DNA of 14,835 nucleotides, taken from the NCBI GenBank assembly GCA_945485605.1, contig CALYSG010000030.1:1-14835 (forward strand). The letters run 5' to 3'. The notes below the pieces were generated by a model. The model searched no databases, was not told where the DNA came from, and saw only the letters and a program-made list of their open reading frames with translations. This document shows positions 1-5,984 of this stretch, piece by piece; positions within the stretch are counted from its first letter, which is position 1; the number at the start of each line of letters is the position of its first letter. A program made the position numbers and the translations under genes. This DNA is from an uncultured Clostridia bacterium. GTDB lineage: Bacteria > Bacillota > Clostridia > Oscillospirales > CAG-272.

Positions 1-1
1 T

Positions 2-1267
2 TTCGCGACAAAGCTGCTCGGTATGCTGAGCCGCAGACTCGGTCTGCCGCAGGTCGTCGGAATGATAATCGCCGGATTGCTGATAGGTCCCGCTATTTTC
101 GGTCAGCTCGGTCTCGGTAATTTCCGTGGGCTCATCGCTCCCGCCGCCGACAGCGTCGAGATGACTGTCCTTCACTGCTTCTCGCAGATAGGAGTCGTCT
201 TTATACTGTTTTCAAGCGGTCTTGAAACGAGCTTCTCCGACCTGAAAAAAAGCGGATTTGCATCCTCTCTTGTCGCAGTATTCGGCGTTGTCGTACCTAC
301 GGCGCTCGGAACTCTCGGCGCTCTCGCATTTATGAGGGGCTTTGGCGCGGGATTCACGCAGGAAAAGCTGATGAATGCACTTTTTGTGGGAACGATTCTC
401 TCGGCGACAAGCGTCGGGATCACGGTTGAGACTCTTCGTGAGCTCGGCAAACTGAATACAAGGGTAGGAACAACGATCCTCAGTGCCGCGATAATCGACG
501 ATGTTCTCGGTATCATCCTTCTCAGTATAGTAACGGGAATACAGAGCGGAGGCAACATTCTCATAACGCTTCTCAAGATTCTCGGATTCTTCGTATTCAC
601 GATAGGCATAGGCATACCGCTCCGCCTGCTCTTCAAATGGCTCGTAAGCATCTATCCTCATAAACGCCGCACGAGCATTTTTGCACTCGTGATGTGCTTT
701 CTCTACGCCTTCTGTGCCGAGAAGCTATTCGGCATCGCGGCTATCACGGGAGCTTATATGGCAGGACTTATGCTCAGCGGGCTCAACGATACCTCCTTTG
801 TTGATCGCAAGGTCGTCGTCAGCGGATACATGATCTTTACGCCGATGTTCTTCGCCTACATAGGAATCAGTGCAGACTTTTCGGGCTTTGAGCCATCGAT
901 CCTCGCTTTCGCGGCGGTCTTTGTACTGCTCGGCATAATCGGAAAGATCGTAGGATGCGGTGGGATCGCAAAGCTCCTCGGCTACAACGCAAAAGACTCC
1001 CTCGCCACGGGGTGCGGAATGATAGCACGGGGTGAGGTAGCACTCGCCGTTTATGCAACGGGGCACTGCTTGATAGCCCCTTCGGGAGGCATCGATCCGC
1101 TTATCCCGACAATATTCCTTATCATCTGCTCTTCGATCCTTTGTCCGATACTTCTGAAGCTCACGCTGAAGAATTCCGATCATCCGTCCGACGGAAGCGA
1201 CAGAGTTATCAAAACGCGAATAAGTGCCGAGGCACTTGATAATATCCACAACGAAACAAATAAATAA
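2..1267 (+). CDS. CPA2-family Na+/H+ (cation/proton) antiporter, 5'-truncated
   Basis: This is an integral membrane monovalent cation/proton exchanger of the CPA2 (NapA/GerN/Kef) family. The reading frame is open to the left edge (codons from base 2 read FATKLLGML), so the true start and first helix lie outside the window; the ATG at 23 is probably internal. Visible motifs are the N-terminal RRLGLPQVVGMIIAGLLIGP segment, SATSVGITV, and the paired aspartates of AAIIDDVLGI (bases 497-502). A second conserved segment, GMIARGEVALAV, lies near 1019-1050. In this family the double Asp is typical of Na+/H+ exchangers, whereas K+-efflux Kef proteins usually differ there. About a dozen hydrophobic segments are visible and no C-terminal RCK/TrkA domain is present; the protein ends in a short polar tail. 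A terminator hairpin follows at once. GerN-type relatives act in spore germination, but nothing here proves that role. Substrate is uncertain. Confidence 0.9.
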   Translation, partial: FATKLLGMLSRRLGLPQVVGMIIAGLLIGPAIFGQLGLGNFRGLIAPAADSVEMTVLHCFSQIGVVFILFSSGLETSFSDLKKSGFASSLVAVFGVVVPTALGTLGALAFMRGFGAGFTQEKLMNALFVGTILSATSVGITVETLRELGKLNTRVGTTILSAAIIDDVLGIILLSIVTGIQSGGNILITLLKILGFFVFTIGIGIPLRLLFKWLVSIYPHKRRTSIFALVMCFLYAFCAEKLFGIAAITGAYMAGLMLSGLNDTSFVDRKVVVSGYMIFTPMFFAYIGISADFSGFEPSILAFAAVFVLLGIIGKIVGCGGIAKLLGYNAKDSLATGCGMIARGEVALAVYATGHCLIAPSGGIDPLIPTIFLIICSSILCPILLKLTLKNSDHPSDGSDRVIKTRISAEALDNIHNETNK

Positions 1268-1271
1268 ACTT

Positions 1272-1318
1272 TGCCGGCAGAGTGTTGCAAATGCGCTCTG
1301 CCGGCATATAATTTTATT
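1272..1318 (+). terminator. Intrinsic terminator after the antiporter gene
   Basis: An 11-bp perfect stem (TGCCGGCAGAG at 1272-1282, CTCTGCCGGCA at 1296-1306) encloses a 13-nt loop and is followed by the T-rich stretch TATAATTTTATT. It begins 5 bases after the antiporter stop. The tail is not a clean T run, so termination may be partial. Confidence 0.75.
1285..1312 (+). promoter_or_regulatory. Possible promoter inside the terminator, for the two small genes
   Basis: TTGCAA (1285-1290), 16 bases, then TATAAT (1307-1312) resembles a sigma-A promoter and would start transcription near 1319, about 10 bases before the ribosome binding site of the 50-residue peptide. The same bases also read CATATAAT (1305-1312), which resembles the CATA-type -10 of sporulation sigma factors E and K. 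I see no convincing matching -35 for those. The -35 lies in the terminator loop. Confidence 0.4.
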
Positions 1319-1343
1319 GATATCTGCAAGGAGGGCTCGTTAT

Positions 1344-1496
1344 ATGTGTGCGAATGAGGCTAAGACCGTAATAGGTGTCGGAGCTCTTTGCTTCGGTGCG
1401 GGGATCCTCGCGGCGTACATACTTCCCGGCTTTGTCATAGCTTTTCTGGAATCGGCGGTGCTCCTTACAGCAGGCGTATTGCTGATCCGTAAATAA
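1344..1496 (+). CDS. Small two-helix membrane peptide (50 aa) upstream of the SpoVM-like gene
   Basis: A 50-residue very hydrophobic peptide of unknown function. The start is the ATG at 1344, chosen because AAGGAGGG (1328-1335) sits 8 bases upstream; an in-frame ATG at 1224 lies inside the antiporter gene and has no such site. After a polar start (MCANEAKT) two hydrophobic stretches are visible, about residues 8-27 and 30-48, separated by a short turn around LPGF; the end is LLIRK. This fits a tight transmembrane hairpin with few loop residues. The stop is only 18 bases before the SpoVM-like gene, so the two are probably co-transcribed, which suggests a sporulation or spore-membrane role by association. 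I do not recognise the family with certainty. Confidence 0.7.
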   Translation: MCANEAKTVIGVGALCFGAGILAAYILPGFVIAFLESAVLLTAGVLLIRK

Positions 1497-1514
1497 AGAT
1501 CTCGGAGGTATTCT

Positions 1515-1601
1515 ATGAAGGTGATGATATTCAAACCGCCCGGATTTCTGAAGCCGCTCTTTCGGCTCTTCTGCCGAAAAAACGCCAAAAATAAAAAGTA
1601 G
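1515..1601 (+). CDS. spoVM: SpoVM-like sporulation micropeptide (28 aa)
   Basis: A 28-residue peptide beginning MKVMIFKPPGFLKPLFR and ending in a lysine-rich tail. It aligns without gaps to Bacillus subtilis SpoVM (26 aa), sharing M1, K2, K7, P9, F11, L12 and R17. SpoVM is an amphipathic helix that binds the positively curved outer forespore membrane and anchors the SpoIVA ATPase to start coat assembly; Pro9 is known to matter for its behaviour. Here residue 8 is also proline (PPG), unlike the LPK of B. subtilis. The start has a good ribosome binding site, CGGAGG (1503-1508), 6 bases upstream, and the stop abuts a terminator, both supporting a real gene despite its size. It differs from B. 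subtilis at many positions, so the call rests on pattern, length and context. Confidence 0.72.
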   Translation: MKVMIFKPPGFLKPLFRLFCRKNAKNKK

Positions 1602-1650
1602 ATCAAAGCCGGGGCAGATAAAGAGTTCAGCCCCGGTGATCTTTATTTAT
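1601..1650. terminator. Bidirectional terminator between spoVM-like and trxB-like genes
   Basis: The core stem is CCGGGGC (1609-1615) with GCCCCGG (1630-1636), extended outside by GATCA (1601-1605) and TGATC (1637-1641) across a small AAG bulge. Plus-strand reading continues into TTTATTTATT; minus-strand reading continues into CTACTTTTTATTTTT. It can therefore end both converging transcripts. Confidence 0.8.
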
Positions 1651-2554
1651 TGTCAATATATGCACAGGCGGCAAGAGCGGCAACCGCACCGTCGGCAACC
1701 GCTGTCGTTATCTGCCTTATCTTCTTTGCTCGGCAGTCCCCGGCGACAAATATTCCGGGAGTAGGAGTCGTACAATCCTCGTCCGAGGCATAATATCCCC
1801 TCGCGTCAAGCGGAACAAGAGCTTCAAACGCACCGTTTTCGGGCACGAGTCCTATCGCAACGAAGACCCCGCTGCACACTACGGTCCTCTTCTCTCCCGT
1901 CGCGGTATTTTTCACTTCTATGCCTTTAAGATTGCCGTCGGAGGTCACGAACCCCTCTACGACAGTGTCAAACAGTGCGCTGACGTTCTTTTTCGTCTCA
2001 AGGCTTTCGGCAAGTTTCCTTTCGCCGGTAAAACCCGAAAGGTTCTGAACGACAGTAACAGATCTGCACCCCTCCGAAAGCAACAGCGCTTCCTGCATCG
2101 CCGAATTTCCTCCGCCGATGACCGCGACGTCCCGATCGCGGTAAAATGCGCCGTCACAGACCGCGCAGAAGGATATTCCGGAGCCGACAAGTTCTTCTTC
2201 TCCCTCAAGCCCGAGCATACGGTGCTTAACTCCGTTTGCCAGTATCACGGCTCGCGCGGAAAATTCATTATCATGAGTAAATACGGTCTTGTATTCTCCG
2301 TTATTCTCGATACGAGTTACCGCGTCAAATTCAAATTCGCCGCCGAGCTGAATAAGCTGATCGGTCATAGCCTCGGCAAGTTCGTTTCCGCTTACGCTGA
2401 GCTTAGCGGGGTAGTTCTCTATCTTCGGGGAGTAGGTCATCTGACCGCCGAGTGCTCCGCGTTCTATCACAAGGGTACTCTTTCCCGCACGGCAGGCATA
2501 TATGCCCGCCGAGATCCCGGCGGGACCACCGCCGACAATGATTATATCGTACAT
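1643..2554 (-). CDS. Thioredoxin-reductase-like flavoprotein with atypical pyridine-nucleotide site
   Basis: A 303-residue low-molecular-weight thioredoxin reductase homologue, a cytosolic FAD enzyme that passes electrons through a Cys pair to thioredoxin-like proteins. The FAD motif GGGPAGISAG is at residues 8-17, the redox pair CAVC at 130-133 within FCAVCDGAF, a second dinucleotide fold GGGNSAMQEA at 147-156, and the C-terminal FAD contact GIFVAGDCR at 267-275. Length is normal for the family. The stretch after the second fold reads VTVVQNLSGFTGE, where NADPH-dependent enzymes have the arginine-rich HRRxxxR motif, so NADPH use is doubtful; NADH or ferredoxin are alternatives known for clostridial relatives. 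The start at 2554 has GGGAGA at 2562-2566 upstream. It lies 91 bases downstream of nrdD, with a hairpin between and no clear promoter of its own, so read-through from nrdD is plausible. The likely partner is the redoxin domain fused to NrdD. Confidence 0.88.
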   Translation of the reverse strand: MYDIIIVGGGPAGISAGIYACRAGKSTLVIERGALGGQMTYSPKIENYPAKLSVSGNELAEAMTDQLIQLGGEFEFDAVTRIENNGEYKTVFTHDNEFSARAVILANGVKHRMLGLEGEEELVGSGISFCAVCDGAFYRDRDVAVIGGGNSAMQEALLLSEGCRSVTVVQNLSGFTGERKLAESLETKKNVSALFDTVVEGFVTSDGNLKGIEVKNTATGEKRTVVCSGVFVAIGLVPENGAFEALVPLDARGYYASDEDCTTPTPGIFVAGDCRAKKIRQITTAVADGAVAALAACAYIDNK

Positions 2555-2566
2555 ATCAAATCTCCC

Positions 2567-2583
2567 GAGCCGTCTGTCGGCTC
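2567..2583 (-). other. Small hairpin in front of the trxB-like ribosome binding site
   Basis: GAGCCG (2567-2572) and CGGCTC (2578-2583) form a 6-bp stem with a 5-base loop, directly adjoining the ribosome binding site at 2561-2566. It could modulate translation or RNA end stability. There is no T tract, so it is not a terminator. Confidence 0.4.
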
Positions 2584-2596
2584 CCTGTCATATTCA

Positions 2597-2630
2597 AAGA
2601 GCCCTCCGCCGCATCAGACGGAGGGCTTTG
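2597..2630 (-). terminator. Terminator-like hairpin after nrdD
   Basis: AGCCCTCCG (2600-2608) and CGGAGGGCT (2619-2627) form a 9-bp GC-rich stem with a 10-base loop about 16 bases beyond the nrdD stop. On the minus strand it is followed only by CTTTGAATATG, a weak tail, so it may attenuate rather than fully stop transcription into the trxB-like gene. Confidence 0.6.
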
Positions 2631-2645
2631 TTTCTTTGATCTTCT

Positions 2646-5024
2646 TTACGCCTTGTGGCTGTCGGCGTATTTTCTGATATTTGAGGCATTATATATTGTC
2701 TCGAAATTTCCGTCTTTTATAACTACAAGTGTCGGAGCACCGGTAATTCCGAATCTCTCGAATTCTTCCTCAGATTCCTCGGCATAGAGCTTTCTGTAGC
2801 TTATTCCCGCTTTGTCAAGGAAGCTCGCCGCCACCTTGCAGTTCGGGCAGGTCTTCGTAGCGAAGAGTATGACATCGTCGTCCTTAATCTCTGCATCGCA
2901 GCAGCATTCGCAATCTGCCTCAGCCTTGGCTTCATTTTTCTTGTGAAGCACCGAATGTGCTATATCGTAGGTCTTTCTCTGCTTGAATTCCTGCGACTTG
3001 CCGTCGTTCCAGTTCTGGACGGGACGGTAATATCCGGTAATTCTGCTGTACACCTCGGTCTTTTCTCCGCATATTGGGCAGATCGAGACATCACCGTTCA
3101 GATATCCGTGATTGCGGCATACCGAGTATGTCGGTGAAAGTGTATAGTAGGGCAGCTTATAGTTCTCGGCGATCTTTCTGACAAGATTCGCTGCCGCACG
3201 CCAGTCCGGAAGCTTCTCTCCGAGGAAGGAATGAAATACCGTTCCGGAGGTGTAAAGCGTCTGAAGCTCGTCCTGAATATCAAGTGCCGTAAAAATATCC
3301 TCTGTATATCCGACCGGAAGATGCGAGCTGTTGGTGTAATAAGGCGCACCGCCCGGCTCGGCACCCGTCTTGATGTCGGGGAACTGTGCAACGTCGTGCT
3401 TTGCGAGCCTGTATGACGTCGATTCGGCAGGTGTCGCCTCAAGGTTATAGAGGTCTCCGTACTTTTCCTGATAATCGGACAGTCTCTCACGCATATGATT
3501 GAGCACTCTCTTGGAGAACTCCTGAGTTTTGGGACTGGTCATATCCTCACCGATCCAGCAGGCATTTAGCCCCGCCTCGTTCATTCCGACGAGTCCTATC
3601 GTAGAGAAATGATTTCCGAAACTGCCCAGATATCTCTTGGTATAAGGATAAAGTCCCTCTTCAAGCAGCTTTGTTATAACATCGCGCTTTACCTTAAGAG
3701 AGCGCGCCGAAACATCCATAAGGTGGTCAAGTCTCGCCATAAACTCTTCTTCATTCTTTGAAAGATACGCGATCCTCGGCATATTGATGGTCACGACACC
3801 GATCGAACCGGTGCTCTCGCCCGAACCGAAGTATCCGCCGGATTTCTTTCTCAGCTCGCGAAGATCAAGGCGCAGGCGGCAGCACATAGAGCGCACGTCG
3901 CTCGGCTCCATATCCGAATTGATATAGTTCGAGAAGTAAGGCGTACCGTATTTCGCCGTCATCTCAAACAGCAGACGGTTGTTCTCGGTATCCGACCAGT
4001 CAAAGTTGCGGGTTATCGAATAGGTCGGGATAGGATACTGGAAGCCCCTTCCGTTGGCGTCACCCTCGATCATTATCTCAATGAACGCCTTGTTGACCAT
4101 AGCCATTTCCTTCACGCAATCCTTATACTTGAAGGGCTGCTCCTTGCCTCCGACGATGCAGTTGAGCTCGGCAAGGTCGTTCGGAACCGTCCAGTCAAGC
4201 GTTATGTTCGTGAACGGTGCCTGCGTGCCCCAACGCGACGGGGTGTTGACTCCGTACACGAAGGACTGTATGCACTGCTTGACTTCCTTATAGGTAAGGT
4301 TGTCGACCTTGACAAAAGGCGCAAGGTAGGTATCAAACGACGAGAACGCCTGCGCACCCGCCCATTCATTCTGCATGATACCGAGGAAGTTCACCATCTG
4401 GTTGCAGAGAGTCGAAAGGTGCGATGCCGGCGACGACGAGATCTTTCCGGGAATACCTCCGAGTCCTTCGGTGATGAGCTGTTTTAACGACCAGCCGGCG
4501 CAGTAACCGGTCAGCATGGACAGGTCGTGAATGTGAATATCCGCGTTTCTGTGTGCCGACGCGATCTCATCGTCGTAGATCTCCGACAGCCAGTAATTCG
4601 CGGTGATCGCTCCCGAGTTGCTCAGGATAAGACCGCCGACAGAGTATGTTACGGTCGAGTTCTCCTTGACTCTCCAATCAAGCGCGCTGAGGTATTTGTT
4701 AACTACCTCGGTATAATCGAGGTAGGTCGATTTCATATTGCGGAGCTTTTCACGGTTACGGCGGTAAAGGATATAAGCCTTCGCCACGTCTCCGTATCCC
4801 GACTGGCTGAGCACCGACTCAACGCTGTCCTGAATGTCTTCGACGGCGATGAGATCATCTTTTATTTTCGGTTCAAAATCCGACGTGACCTTAAGCGCGA
4901 GAAAATCGATCACTCCGGGAAAATAATTTCTCCCCTGCGCCTCAAAAGCCTTCTCGATCGCGGCGCTTATTTTTTCAATTTTAAAATCAACTACTTTTCC
5001 ATCTCTTTTAACTACCCTATACAT
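2646..5024 (-). CDS. nrdD: Anaerobic (class III) ribonucleoside-triphosphate reductase with fused C-terminal redoxin domain
   Basis: This oxygen-sensitive glycyl-radical enzyme reduces ribonucleoside triphosphates to dNTPs. I start it at the ATG at 5024 (792 aa) because TAAGGAG (5031-5037) is then 6 bases away; an adjacent ATG at 5027 leaves only 3. Residues 1-95 look like an ATP-cone (VVKRDGKVVDF). Cys175 in HDLSMLTGYCAGW and the adjacent Cys381/Cys382 in RSMCCRLRLD fit the active-site strand and finger loop. A C-x2-H-x9-C-x2-C metal site (Cys636, His639, Cys649, Cys652) precedes the radical Gly664 in SRITGYYRP. An added tail follows: a cysteine cluster CECCC at 705-709, then a thioredoxin/glutaredoxin-like domain (about 716-792) with CPNC at 726-729 and a cis-Pro candidate in GAPT. 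The fused redoxin suggests a thiol-reducing system rather than formate as reductant. It is downstream of nrdG and has its own promoter and NrdR-like sites. Confidence 0.95.
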   Translation of the reverse strand: MYRVVKRDGKVVDFKIEKISAAIEKAFEAQGRNYFPGVIDFLALKVTSDFEPKIKDDLIAVEDIQDSVESVLSQSGYGDVAKAYILYRRNREKLRNMKSTYLDYTEVVNKYLSALDWRVKENSTVTYSVGGLILSNSGAITANYWLSEIYDDEIASAHRNADIHIHDLSMLTGYCAGWSLKQLITEGLGGIPGKISSSPASHLSTLCNQMVNFLGIMQNEWAGAQAFSSFDTYLAPFVKVDNLTYKEVKQCIQSFVYGVNTPSRWGTQAPFTNITLDWTVPNDLAELNCIVGGKEQPFKYKDCVKEMAMVNKAFIEIMIEGDANGRGFQYPIPTYSITRNFDWSDTENNRLLFEMTAKYGTPYFSNYINSDMEPSDVRSMCCRLRLDLRELRKKSGGYFGSGESTGSIGVVTINMPRIAYLSKNEEEFMARLDHLMDVSARSLKVKRDVITKLLEEGLYPYTKRYLGSFGNHFSTIGLVGMNEAGLNACWIGEDMTSPKTQEFSKRVLNHMRERLSDYQEKYGDLYNLEATPAESTSYRLAKHDVAQFPDIKTGAEPGGAPYYTNSSHLPVGYTEDIFTALDIQDELQTLYTSGTVFHSFLGEKLPDWRAAANLVRKIAENYKLPYYTLSPTYSVCRNHGYLNGDVSICPICGEKTEVYSRITGYYRPVQNWNDGKSQEFKQRKTYDIAHSVLHKKNEAKAEADCECCCDAEIKDDDVILFATKTCPNCKVAASFLDKAGISYRKLYAEESEEEFERFGITGAPTLVVIKDGNFETIYNASNIRKYADSHKA

Positions 5025-5048
5025 CATTGACTCCTTACTGACTTCGTG

Positions 5049-5068
5049 TTGTCGATTGTTTGCGACAA
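5049..5068. promoter_or_regulatory. Inverted repeat at the predicted nrdD transcription start
   Basis: TTGTCG (5049-5054) and CGACAA (5063-5068) are a perfect 6-bp inverted repeat with an 8-base spacer. The expected nrdD transcript start is near 5064, so it overlaps +1. It could be a repressor site or a short 5' hairpin. No known regulator is assigned. Confidence 0.35.
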
Positions 5069-5070
5069 TA

Positions 5071-5099
5071 ATTGTACCATTATTTCGGGAGCAAGTCAA
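5071..5099 (-). promoter_or_regulatory. Sigma-A promoter of nrdD
   Basis: On the minus strand TTGACT (5094-5099) and TACAAT (5071-5076) are separated by exactly 17 bases. Transcription would begin around 5064 and give a leader of about 40 bases before the ATG at 5024. nrdD can thus be transcribed independently of nrdG. Confidence 0.75.
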
Positions 5100-5110
5100 T
5101 ATGGAATATT

Positions 5111-5157
5111 ACACAATATATTGATTTGCAATTTGTCGTTTTTACTACATATAGCGG
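5111..5157. promoter_or_regulatory. Tandem NrdR-box-like palindromes upstream of nrdD
   Basis: ACACAATATATTGATT (5111-5126) matches the NrdR box consensus acaCwAtATaTwGtgt at 14 of 16 positions. A second, weaker copy (TTACTACATATAGCGG, 5142-5157; about 11 of 16 when read on the minus strand) begins exactly 31 bases further on. NrdR sites typically occur as pairs about three helical turns apart. NrdR is a zinc-finger/ATP-cone repressor that senses dATP/ATP and controls ribonucleotide reductase genes. The pair lies just upstream of the nrdD -35 and ends against the nrdG stop codon. Confidence 0.7.
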
Positions 5158-5850
5158 TTATACGCCACGAAGCTCAGAAGTGGGAATATACTCACGGACG
5201 ACCGAAAGCAACCTTTTATACTCTTCCGGAGAATATCCGTGCAGCCCGTCACCTATGAGCTCGCCGGAATCGGAAAACGCCTGAAGGAAATACTTCGGCA
5301 CACCCGCGAGCCACTTCCCTATCTCTCTCATATCATCTTCCGTATGAAATTCTCTGACGACCGTCGTCCTGAATTCAAAATCGACCCTTCCGTCACGGAG
5401 AAATTCGACGCTCTTCTCTACCGCCGAGGTGTCGAAGCCACTCTTCCCGACCGTCATCGGATACTTCGGAAGACAGTTTTTTATATCCATGGCAACATAA
5501 TCGACAAGCCCCTCCGAGACCATATGCCTGAGCCTTTCCGGGAAGCTGCCGTTCGTATCGAGCTTGAGGCGATAACCGAGTCCTTTTACCTTCGCGGCAA
5601 ACCCCTCAATATCGGGATTCAGCAGAGGCTCACCTCCCGTAATACACACACCGTCAAGTATCCCGCGACGTTTTTGAAGTAAGGAAAGGATATCTTCCTC
5701 ATCAACCGTATCATATTGACCGGGATCAAGCACCAGCCCCGCATTGTGGCAGAATGGACATCTGAAATTGCAACCGCCGGAAAATACCGTACAAGCCGTA
5801 TGCCCGGGGTAATCAAGAAGAGTAAGCTTCTGAAATCCGTGTATTATCAT
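5158..5850 (-). CDS. nrdG: Anaerobic ribonucleoside-triphosphate reductase activating protein (radical SAM)
   Basis: A 230-residue radical S-adenosylmethionine enzyme that uses a [4Fe-4S] cluster to create the glycyl radical on NrdD. The cluster-binding CNFRCPFC (Cys27, Cys31, Cys34) sits in FSGGCNFRCPFCHN. Other radical-SAM landmarks are TGGEPLL (71-77), LKLDTNG (95-101) and MDIKN (121-125). The N-terminus MIIHGFQKLTLLDYPGHTAC is characteristic of the longer NrdG subgroup (TIGR02495-like), common in anaerobes, rather than the short E. coli type. Pyruvate formate-lyase activases are related, but the nrdD gene 133 bases downstream on the same strand decides the call. The ribosome binding site is modest (GGCGGTG near 5856-5862). 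A near-perfect sigma-A promoter lies upstream and no NrdR box pair is seen there. Confidence 0.92.
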   Translation of the reverse strand: MIIHGFQKLTLLDYPGHTACTVFSGGCNFRCPFCHNAGLVLDPGQYDTVDEEDILSLLQKRRGILDGVCITGGEPLLNPDIEGFAAKVKGLGYRLKLDTNGSFPERLRHMVSEGLVDYVAMDIKNCLPKYPMTVGKSGFDTSAVEKSVEFLRDGRVDFEFRTTVVREFHTEDDMREIGKWLAGVPKYFLQAFSDSGELIGDGLHGYSPEEYKRLLSVVREYIPTSELRGV

Positions 5851-5880
5851 TTCGCACCGCCTGTTTTTTATTTACATTAT

Positions 5881-5909
5881 ATTATAAAAAAATAACCGTC
5901 GCTTGTCAA
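5881..5909 (-). promoter_or_regulatory. Consensus sigma-A promoter of nrdG
   Basis: On the minus strand a perfect TTGACA (5904-5909), 17-base spacer and perfect TATAAT (5881-5886) are present. Transcription should start near 5874, giving a leader of about 24 bases. This is the strongest promoter match in the window. Confidence 0.85.
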
Positions 5910-5916
5910 CTTGTTA

Positions 5917-5945
5917 TTGACGGATCGGGAAAAAAAGTTTATAAT
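5917..5945 (+). promoter_or_regulatory. Sigma-A promoter of the AI-2E/htpG operon
   Basis: TTGACG (5917-5922), a 17-base spacer, then TATAAT (5940-5945); the start of transcription would be near 5952, about 33 bases before the ATG at 5985. Its -35 is 7 bases from the -35 of the divergent nrdG promoter, so the two promoters are back to back and could interfere or share a regulator. Confidence 0.82.
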
Positions 5946-5984
5946 ATAGATTGAAGAATTATCTTTTTGGGAAGGAGACGACCT

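Noticed and set aside
1224..1343. Upstream in-frame start for the 50-residue peptide at 1224
   Set aside because: It would overlap the antiporter gene and run through a terminator, and a strong ribosome binding site favours 1344.
2222..2677. Plus-strand 151-codon frame across the trxB-like/nrdD spacer
   Set aside because: It overlaps the conserved N-terminus of the flavoprotein in antisense and runs through a terminator hairpin.
5025..5099. Longer NrdD N-terminus starting at 5099
   Set aside because: It would begin in the -35 of the predicted promoter, upstream of the transcript start; the conserved ATP-cone begins at 5024.
5874..5889. NrdR-box-like ACATTATATTATAAAA near the nrdG -10
   Set aside because: Only about 9 of 16 consensus positions match, there is no partner 31 bp away, and the similarity comes from the TATAAT promoter element.
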